Source: Meghimatium bilineatum (taxonomy: Eukaryota; Mollusca; Gastropoda; Stylommatophora; Philomycidae). Taken from it: a stretch of DNA of 64,000 bases. Location of the stretch: contig CM067309.1 in NCBI GenBank assembly GCA_034231615.1, positions 26,621,661 through 26,685,660 of the forward strand, written 5' to 3'. Below are positions 56,212 to 64,000 of this stretch, piece after piece. The translations under genes and the position numbers were made by a program. The notes below the pieces were generated by a model, which was given only the letters and a program-made list of their open reading frames with translations, was not told the origin of the DNA and made no database searches. The first letter of the stretch is position 1; every line of letters starts with the position of its first letter.

Positions 56212-59200
56212 TGGGGCATTCCCATAAGTGCTCCGCCCTCTGTTCCAGCAGCCATTCGACCTGATGGTGTTTCAAGTCCAATGTTGCAGAAACAGACGTC
56301 GACATCAGAGCAAAACTCTGGCCCTTGAGACAGGTTTCTTTGTTTTTCCGCCCACCCACGCCATGCCCGTAATCAGTTAAAGCACAACGTCGACCTGTCA
56401 GAACAACATGGTAACTGTTACGAAGGTTGTGACTATGGGATTGTATAGATGATGTGCCATGAAGCTTCTATTAGAAGATAACCTCAATATAAAGGCATGT
56501 CATCTACTAAGGTTTTCTGTTGCATGGTTGGTTTGTGCAGTGAGCCATTGGTGAGACCCACAGTCTGACACACAACCGCATGCGCATGCTGAAGCATCCA
56601 ATGTGGTACCCCTACGACCCTGAAGGGTTACGGATTCATTGATTCTACGTAAGTACTATTGTTGTTCTTTCACAGCAGTATTGCCTTTTATTGATTGTCA
56701 CACACCTTTGATAAAGTGTGGCACGCAGACTTAAAATGCTAAAAATCCTTCAAGCATTCGCAACATGTTTTCTTGGATCAGGTCTTTATTATATCAAAGA
56801 ACTAATAGTTAAAACTAGACAATCACCATCTTAGCAGAACATTCAAATTAATAGAGGGGGTTCCCCAAGCAAGCATACAGGCACCAATCCCATTACTGTG
56901 TGCTGCCATTAGTGTCTTGAATAGTCCGCGCATAAATACTTTGCAGTTTGGACTTCCAGACCTCATCTCAAAAGCTGCCTATCTCCTACAACAGTTTAGA
57001 CTTCCACAGACTTCATCTCAACAGCTGACTATCTCCTACAACAGACATTCAAGAAAATTGGAAGGAAAACTGGAGTCTTAAAATAAATCATTCAAAATCT
57101 ATGGCAACTATATTTTCTTTTTCGCCACACAACACAATAATTCTTATAAAAATAAATAACCAACATTCCTCAGAGTTACATCCAACACCAGACCCACTTG
57201 GAAGCCAAACATCAGAAAAATTCAAACTGAATCCTTTCAAAAACTTGCAGCAATGAAAAAGCTAGTGGTATGCTAGAGGCACAAACTCAACAATATAAAA
57301 ACATATACAGAGGTAATCAGAACAACAATGAAATACACCTCTAGCTGTTGGGCTTCTGTAGCCAAAAATAACACAAAAACTTCACAGAATTCACAACATG
57401 GGACTTTGAAAAATAATGTTTGGAGCAGTGAAAAGCATTATCATCATAGAATTGATCACAGTTGCAAACCTTCAGATATGCAAAGAAAATACACAATTAC
57501 CTTACATTATGAAAATCAATAAGGCTGACAGGACACCCTCTAAACCAGTATTTCCCAACATGGGGCCATGCCCACACATTTGGGAGGGGGCCAGTATGGT
57601 TGATGGCGGGGGGGGGGGGGGAGAGGAGAAGGATCATAACAAGTTGTAATTAGGCAATTAGGCTTCATTTAGGGAATAATTCAAATTTTATTTTTTAATA
57701 TCAAAAATATGTATGTCTATGTTATATTGGGGGGGGGGTGTGTGTGTGTGTGTGGGTGTATGGTTGTGCACCAGAGTTTTAAAAAGACTTAGGTGGGGCA
57801 TGGTAAGAAAAAGGTTTGGAAACACTGCTCAAACAAAACATTTCAAGAAACAATTTATAACAGACTTTTAAGGAAAAGTCCAAACCACCTAACAAGAGAA
57901 TCATTTATGCAATATCCTGTAACACTGGAACTTAATATTAACATGAAATATCAAACATGAACTCTTAGACCACTCACAGAGAAACAAGAACAAGATTTAT
58001 CACTTGAAATGTTAAAAGTACCATATACCAGAAATATGTGTACACACGGATCAGCAATAAAAGCCACAACAAATGGCGTGAGTGGAATATATATCATCTT
58101 TCTGGACCACACCACATATAAACAATCCATAGCTACAGAAATAAAATGCACACATTTCACGGCAGAAGCATTGTCGAAAAGCTGTTAAAATACTTAACAA
58201 GCAAAAGTCCATACACCCCGAAAGAGACAACTGTCAAACAGCTGTTCAAATCAATCAATTAATCAAGTGCCATGCTGAATGGTATAGGCATTCATGTTTC
58301 TCCACAACCTCTGTCTTTTGCGTTGTTAATAAGTTTGGTGAACTTCTACCGTGCCATAATACTAGTCCATCTAGCAACTTCTCTCTTTGTCTCTTCTCCC
58401 CTTGATCTTTTCAGTAGTAATTAAGTGTTGAAGCTGTGTTCTCAGCACATGCCCTAGAAACCGTGACTGTCTGCCCCTAGTTTTCTCAGCTGTTCATGGT
58501 ATTTTCATCATTCTTCTCAGAAACCACATCTACTGTTCGTTTTTTGTATTTTTAAATATTTTTTTTGCTGTTCAAATACTAAACAAGAAAGAGTCTGTAC
58601 TTCAAAATAAGTGCAATCTTCAGTGATTATAAATCAGTCTTACAAGCCATTCAAAATACCGGTACCAAACATGACCATTTCATTCACAACATCAGACAAA
58701 ATATCTTTGAATTATCTAGAAAAACTGCATTAGTACTAAATGAAAAATCAGCTCTTGTTGCATTCCTGGTAATGAAAAAAACAGATGAGTTGACAAAAAC
58801 AGAAGAGAACCTCCCTATCATCTTCTAGAAGGGAAGCACGCTCGCAGAGAGAAAAGGTTCAGTACCCGATGGGCACAGGCATAGCAGTCCGAGGTGACAA
58901 GCACTGTTCAGCTTTAGAACAAAACGCAAGTCCCTAACGCTCCTAAATAGTATACAGATTCAAACTTGGACGAGGGGCTTACGTTTTGGTACCACTTTCT
59001 GCAACATGTCTCTGTTCACTGTCTTTGTGAGGTCTACGTATGTTATGAAAAATTCCCTTTGGTTCTCTTTAGCTTTTTCTTGGTCAGTTGGTTGAGCATT
59101 ACACCCCCACCGAGGCCAGCTCCTTGGCGTGGAGATGGGGCTTAGTCCAGCCAGCAGAGGCTGGAAACTAAGACTGGCCAGGCCCTCCCACATTCGGGCA

Positions 59201-59918
59201 GGACCACAGTCTTGCCTAACAAGTAAAGGTGCTGAAGTCAGCGACATTTGGCCAGAAGGCGCACAGCAACAATCAGAATGTCATGCATTATCGCACATGA
59301 ATGTCTATATCTGCATTACCCCGTTATGGTGCTAACCCTGTGACGACTCACCAGGCAGGAGTAGCACCGGGCCCTATACCTCGAAAGGGCCCACCCCATA
59401 CGACTGGAGGTCCTCTTCGATTGCCTTGTGGTTCTATGGTGCGCACATGAGAGCGCCATGGTTACCACAAAAATGCTTCAGAGAGCCATGGACATTTTGA
59501 CTAATTGGGCTGACAAATGGTGTGTAAGTATCAATATAGAGAAGTCAGCAACAACCCTTTTTACACTTTCACCAAAACAAAGAGCAGGAAACATCTATGT
59601 AAATAAAACTATCTTAAAGGTAGATGACCAACCCACATATCTTGGTGTAACATTTGATGCCAAAATGACATGGAAACATCATATCAGCAAAGCAGAAACA
59701 AAGGCTAGAAGGAAGATAGCTATACTAAGAAAACTGAGTGGGACAACTTGGGGAGCTAATGAAAGAATTCTAAAAAATGGATACCAACAAGCCATTCGAC
59801 CACACTTGGAATATGGTTCTACAGCATGGAGTTCATCATCAAACACTACACTACAAAACCTAGATAGAGTACAGAACCAAGCACTTAGAATCATTACAGG
59901 CGCAATGAGATCCAGACC
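56212..59918. repeat. Tandem array unit 4 (3707 bp)
   Basis: It has the unit 3 markers (62-bp deletion after 57944, aaccaacattcc) plus a private gtgcgcacatgag near 59440 where the others have gtgcacacatgag. It ends at agatccagacc. There, instead of jumping back to the unit start, the sequence continues into the rest of the LINE (59919-61100). Confidence 0.97.
57546..57827. mobile_element. hAT-type MITE (unit 4)
   Basis: Same element, with G-runs of 14 and 10 and (TG)8. Confidence 0.8.
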
Positions 59919-61100
59919 AATCAGAAATTCAGAATATCGAAGGGATGCAGTCATTGAAAGAGCGTAGAGATACTAAAATTATAATTCATGGAGAAAAGTT
60001 TCATTCCCACCAGTCACCCAATGAAGGAAAGATTCCAGAATCTATCACAAGGATGGCTTAAAAGAAGCAGCTTCATACACCAGGCCAAGCGTCTACGTAG
60101 ACAGGTATCGGATCTACCAGAGGTAACAATACCACTGACATCTCAACCAGAACACACCCCATGGGAAAAACGGACATGCCTACCAGTGACCATCCAAACA
60201 ACAGTAGCAGGTGTGCATGGGGATGAACATCAGAATAATCTGCAGAAAATAGTAGCAGCTCTCAGTTTCCTTGATGATGTTTACCCAAGTGATCTATGGA
60301 CCAGAGTATATACAGATGGATCAGCACAGAATGCAGTAAAAAATGGAGGAAGTGGTGTATATGTAGAATACCCAGATGGCACCACTGATACCACTTGTAT
60401 ACCAACAGGGAATTACTGCAACAACTATGACTCTGAAGTCAAAGCTATTTATACAGCTGCAGAGAAACTGTTAACATTGGACAGGACCTCACACCCTATT
60501 GTAATACTTACAGATGCAAGGTCAGTACTAGAGGCATTACAATCCAATAAACTTCCAGAGTTAAAAGAGGTATTGTCCATAGTGCAAAATAGGTGTAGAG
60601 TTATACTGCAATGGATTCCATCACACTGTGGAATAGCAGGAAATGAGAGAGCTGATCAACTCGCCAAGGAAGGTGCTAACATGCAGCAACCGGATGTACC
60701 AATCAGCTATCACCAAAAGAAATCCATGATAAAGGCACAAAGAAAGCCTAACTTACCTCCACGGGATGACTACCACCTATTTAACAGACAAGAACAGGTC
60801 ATCATATTTCGACTGAGAACTGGACACAATAGACTAAACAGCCATATGTATACAAAATTTAAAATTGGCACAACAGCAAAGTGTAATTGTGGACAAGTCA
60901 ACCAGACTTCAGAACATATCCTTCAATAATGTGCAAACTATGACACATTAAGATGCACATACTGACCTTCTGATACACCAATGAATGTTAAACTTTAACA
61001 AAACAAGAAATGGAAAACACTGTCCAATTTATACAAGAAACAACACTGCAGATATATACATTATTAGCGAACGAAAGAAGAAGAGCATTACATGGGCTAG
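59398..61100 (+). mobile_element. I-clade LINE with open RNase H domain (best-preserved copy)
   Basis: It starts as the unit 4 RT part (from 59428) and continues past the array end. One frame change near 59930 separates it from a 313-codon frame at 59988-60929. That frame holds ERFQNLSQGWLKRSSFIHQA, LWTRVYTDGSAQNAVKNGGS, YCNNYDSEVKAIYTAAEKLL, VILTDARSVLEALQSNKLPE and ILQWIPSHCGIAGNERADQL. Together these give the four RNase H carboxylates and the conserved His, all present. The C-terminal KCNCGQVNQTSEHILQ ends at a stop at 60929, where relatives read on. The tail is near 61060-61080 (gaacgaaagaagaagag). Endonuclease and the first RT half are absent. Confidence 0.92.
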
Positions 61101-61199
61101 TATTTTTCCAGCGATGGATTTTATCACTGTGATAAATTCATTTCACTGTGTTTATCACAGTACTGTTTATTTCCTTGTTTTTATATAAGTGGACTGCCG

Positions 61200-61657
61200 C
61201 TTATAACATGCACAGCAGGTCATAATTCCATTTACTTATGCCCATATGAAGCAAGACAAAAAAAAGAAAAAATTTCAATCATATAATCTCAATTATACTT
61301 ACAAGTATATGACTTTGGTCTGGGCTTTTCCCTGAATACAAAATGGCTGCAGGTGTAAGACGAACAGAAGGCTAAATTGAATAGAAAATATAAACAAGCT
61401 TGTAGGAAATGTATGGTAATGCAAAATTAGATATTTTTTAATCTATAGTTAGGTTTTTCTAGTAACCTTTTTATTAGATATTAGGTATGTTGATTATCAT
61501 CTTCGCACACCGGACACGTTCATAGGTCTCCGCTTAAGTAAATCTCTTAGGGTATAACGGCTGATGGTTTCGGTTCTATGTTGGTTCACTGCTCTTTTTT
61601 AAATCTTTGACAAGCCTTTTTATCTTATTCTGCATTAACCATTTACCGGGTATTCAT
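61200..61657. other. No recognised feature
   Basis: AT-rich sequence after the LINE. No conserved words or repeats were identified. Confidence 0.45.
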
Positions 61658-61712
61658 TTGGTTACTGCGGCACCCTCCATTTTGTCGGAGACTCCGATAT
61701 TTTAGTTATTTA
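61658..61712 (-). repeat. 55-bp dispersed GC-rich repeat, copy 3 (inverted)
   Basis: The plus strand reads ggttactgcggcaccctcca and ttttgtcggagactccgata, the reverse complement of the repeat at 20183-20240 with several changes. It has a small cggag/ctccg stem. Confidence 0.7.
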
Positions 61713-63050
61713 TATAAGAAATGTACCCAAGTATAAAAAAGAACTTATTACTCATATCAGTATATACTTAACCTGTAGCAACCCGAAGTCTACAAATGTC
61801 GACAAATTTAATCTAGTGATAGAAACCTAATGTCGACAAATGTCTACATTGAAGTAGCCATTTGTAGTCATGGACAACAATCACCCATGTTAATTTCCCA
61901 TCATGCTCTTATAATAACTATGTGTTAGAGTGATTGTCCCTGAATTTTTGTGTGGTGATATAAATACCCTGCCATTATTTATTTGACCTTTTCATGTTTG
62001 CAAGCCAAACTGTATGGATATAAATTCAATAACGCCATTTTTCGGAAATATTTAATGGATGATGATTCATGACGAATGTGATTTTTAAGGTTTTAGTGTT
62101 GCAGGTACTGTAGATAAAAGTATGGGGATTGAGGGAGATATTGATATTCAATAAGGATCTAAATGCTTTCATTTATGACAGAGAATTTGAGAACCTGTGT
62201 TTTCTACAGATAGGCCTACAGACGACCTTTAACCGGTTAATTTCTTTCTGTGCGTTTGTCCACACTGTTGATGTTGGTTGCCCACAACATAACACTGACA
62301 CACACAAGCAAATAACACCTCCAAACCATATCCAGCATCTACTTATCTCTATTGTCTCCTAATTTGAAATCAATAACTCTATAAATAAAAAAGTTATGCC
62401 AAAAAAAAGCACATCATGTACAGATACACCATACCTGAAGTTATAAAAATTGCAGGGTGCCAGAGGAAGTATGCATTATTTTTCTCTGGGTTGCTACAGA
62501 TTAAACCACTAACTTTGTTGTTACTTGTGTTCCTCAGCATCTGAACGCGTGCTATTTGTGTTCCTGAGCATCTAAAGGCGTGTTATTTCGTCATAGAGGA
62601 ATTTACATACCTGTGTAATGTGTATACATGTACTTCATACTCAATAAATGATCCATGGTGGATGTTGAGCAAATATATTTCACAGACTTGAGTCTTGTAC
62701 TGTTAACTGTACAGAGAAAACTTATAGCAGACATTGCTCAAGCTTGAAATCTGGATGAGGATCACACACCCACAGTTAAAGGAAAAATTGTAGCAAAATA
62801 ATGAGTGTTTCACTGCTACAGTGACAGAAGAATTGTAGCTGAACAGAGCAGAGCTTAAATTATAACCTTCAGTATTAGAATGGAGGTCAGGACAGCTTTA
62901 CAATGGTTATCAGAGACACCATTGAACAGGAATTTGTGTATCCTACTTTTATGTTCATTCTCAAACTCCTTCAGATTATCAGGATGTATTACAGAGAATG
63001 GAATGCATTGTGTTATAGTTCACAGCCGGCTTCAGCATGGATTTTTGTGA
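61713..63050. other. Mostly unrecognised; one short duplication
   Basis: A ~40-bp direct repeat lies at 62520-62592 (acttgtgttcctcagcatct / atttgtgttcctgagcatct, then aaggcgtg or aacgcgtg). A pair of atgtcgacaaatgtctaca-type words is near 61795-61845. I found no exon of the host kinase. Confidence 0.45.
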
Positions 63051-63190
63051 CTCTCTATGGGATGGGACTGCCAACTTGAACTCCGAAACCTCCTTAGTTG
63101 CCTCTTATGACAAGCACGACAGGTCAGTGTTATTTCTTTTACTCTTGGCTCCTCTTTCAGGCCCTGTAAACACAGACAAGGTAATGTGTC
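63051..63190 (-). other. Possible SINE-like fragment
   Basis: The minus strand contains cctgtcgtgcttgtcataag followed by aggcaactaagg. This resembles a conserved word (…CTTGTCGTAAGAGGCGACTAA…) in dispersed invertebrate repeats that I recall from molluscs. The short open frame over it (LTCRACHKRQLRRF) is probably incidental. Confidence 0.3.
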
Positions 63191-63354
63191 TGACTCATAG
63201 CTCATGATTCTAAGGAAGTGGATAGCTGCTCCATGAATGGATAGACTACAGGAGTAGAAAAAGTTTACCAACACACACGTTTTAATTGCCATAAATCAAT
63301 ACACAAAAGATAATGCAATGAAAGGTTCTGACAAAGTAAGTTTTCTGAAAGCAA

Positions 63355-63720
63355 CAGACAGATACCTATCCAGAACAAATGATTTATGCATATACTGATA
63401 GGTCTGCTTTCAAAGCCATCATCAATGCAGGTTATCAAGTCTATATAGAATATCCAGACAAAACATCTGATGAGTTGATGCCAATGGGGAGATATTTTCT
63501 AACTATGAAGCTGAAATAACAGCACTTGAAGTTGCCTTGTACCACCTGAAGACCTTATTTGATGTCTTTTCATCAAAAGTAAAAAAAATACAGGTATTGT
63601 GATTTTGTGATTTTTACAGTCTGCTCTTCCAGCTCTAGAATATGATATACATTGTAAACTTGAACTAACTCAAATATATCACCATGCCAACCAGCTGCTC
63701 ATGTGGACGGGATTATGAGA
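63355..63720 (+). mobile_element. I-group LINE RNase H fragment
   Basis: In the plus frames: MIYAYTDRSAFKAIINAGYQ and VYIEYPDKTSDELMP (YTDGS decayed to YTDRS), then in another frame NYEAEITALEVALYHLKTLF, and later ALPALEYDIHCKLELTQIYH and HANQLL. This is the order of RNase H blocks of an I-group LINE. It is separate from the 59398-61100 element. Confidence 0.75.
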
Positions 63721-64000
63721 TGTGATGACTGCAGTTTAGGAAGAGTGATACTCTTTAGTAACAGAGTGGGCAGGATTAAGGTTAATTTAGCTCATGCTTA
63801 GGCATGAGAAAATTAAAGGAAAAGGATTGTTTGCTCAGAGATTTGACAATTGACAAGACAAATTTAAATGCTACTGTACAGAGCACTGAATTAACTTTAC
63901 ATGAGATTTTCTGTTGCCAAGTTGAAGAAAACACGATGGTTACTAAATAACCTTGAGATAAAGACGGTTAGTGTGTTGACATTTGACAGGACTAATGTTA

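Noticed and set aside
40879-64000. Upstream BCKDK exons
   Set aside because: No minus-strand match to the conserved VTSFYNQSAID or PSVRLTP region was seen. Most of the interval is transposon.

Overview
The window is nuclear DNA of an animal, almost certainly an invertebrate. It is AT-rich, has canonical GT-AG introns, and is packed with layered transposable-element debris: non-LTR retrotransposons of at least four lineages, a Penelope-like element, piggyBac and hAT relics, tRNA-derived SINEs and minisatellites. The mix (I-clade LINEs with RNase H, Penelope-like elements, piggyBac) is common in marine invertebrates such as molluscs, annelids and hemichordates. I cannot name the species.

One host gene is visible. 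Five minus-strand exons (40768-40878, 22504-22623, 15421-15519, 8580-8653, 5260-5388) encode successive stretches of a mitochondrial branched-chain alpha-ketoacid dehydrogenase kinase (BCKDK). Splice signals and codon phases agree across the four exons from 22.6 to 5.3 kb. A piece of about 16 residues expected between the first two exons was not found. The N-terminal exons and the exons after the ATP-binding N-box are missing, probably outside the window. Positions 5.3-40.9 kb are therefore the introns of this one gene.

Region by region: 0-5.2 kb holds unrecognised DNA, then LINE fragments. 5.4-7.05 kb is a 48-bp minisatellite running up to the acceptor of the 5260-5388 exon. 7-15.4 kb holds LINEs, a Penelope-like relic, a 317-bp MITE and a 28-bp minisatellite. 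16-22.4 kb holds a LINE with a nested insert, a piggyBac relic carrying two SINEs, and an I-like LINE. 24-29 kb is a piggyBac fossil interrupted by a 1.1-kb palindromic insertion and a LINE. 29.6-35.9 kb holds LINEs, a SINE and a retroposon copy related to the palindrome arms. 36.2-38.4 kb is a third piggyBac relic. 39-44 kb holds a SINE and LINEs.

44.9-59.9 kb is a four-copy head-to-tail array of a 3.7-kb unit made entirely of nested transposons. It ends inside the best-preserved LINE of the window, whose RNase H domain is open to about 60.9 kb. 61-64 kb is mostly unrecognised, with one more RNase H fragment.

The most notable observations are: (i) a minisatellite that appears to have grown from the intron/exon junction of the host kinase gene; (ii) a 517-bp near-perfect inverted repeat with a 25-bp loop inside a BCKDK intron, which would give a long hairpin RNA if transcribed, and whose arms match a dispersed retroposon family; and (iii) the young 3.7-kb segmental array with markers that order its duplications. 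All identities come from reading translated motifs by eye. No database was searched.
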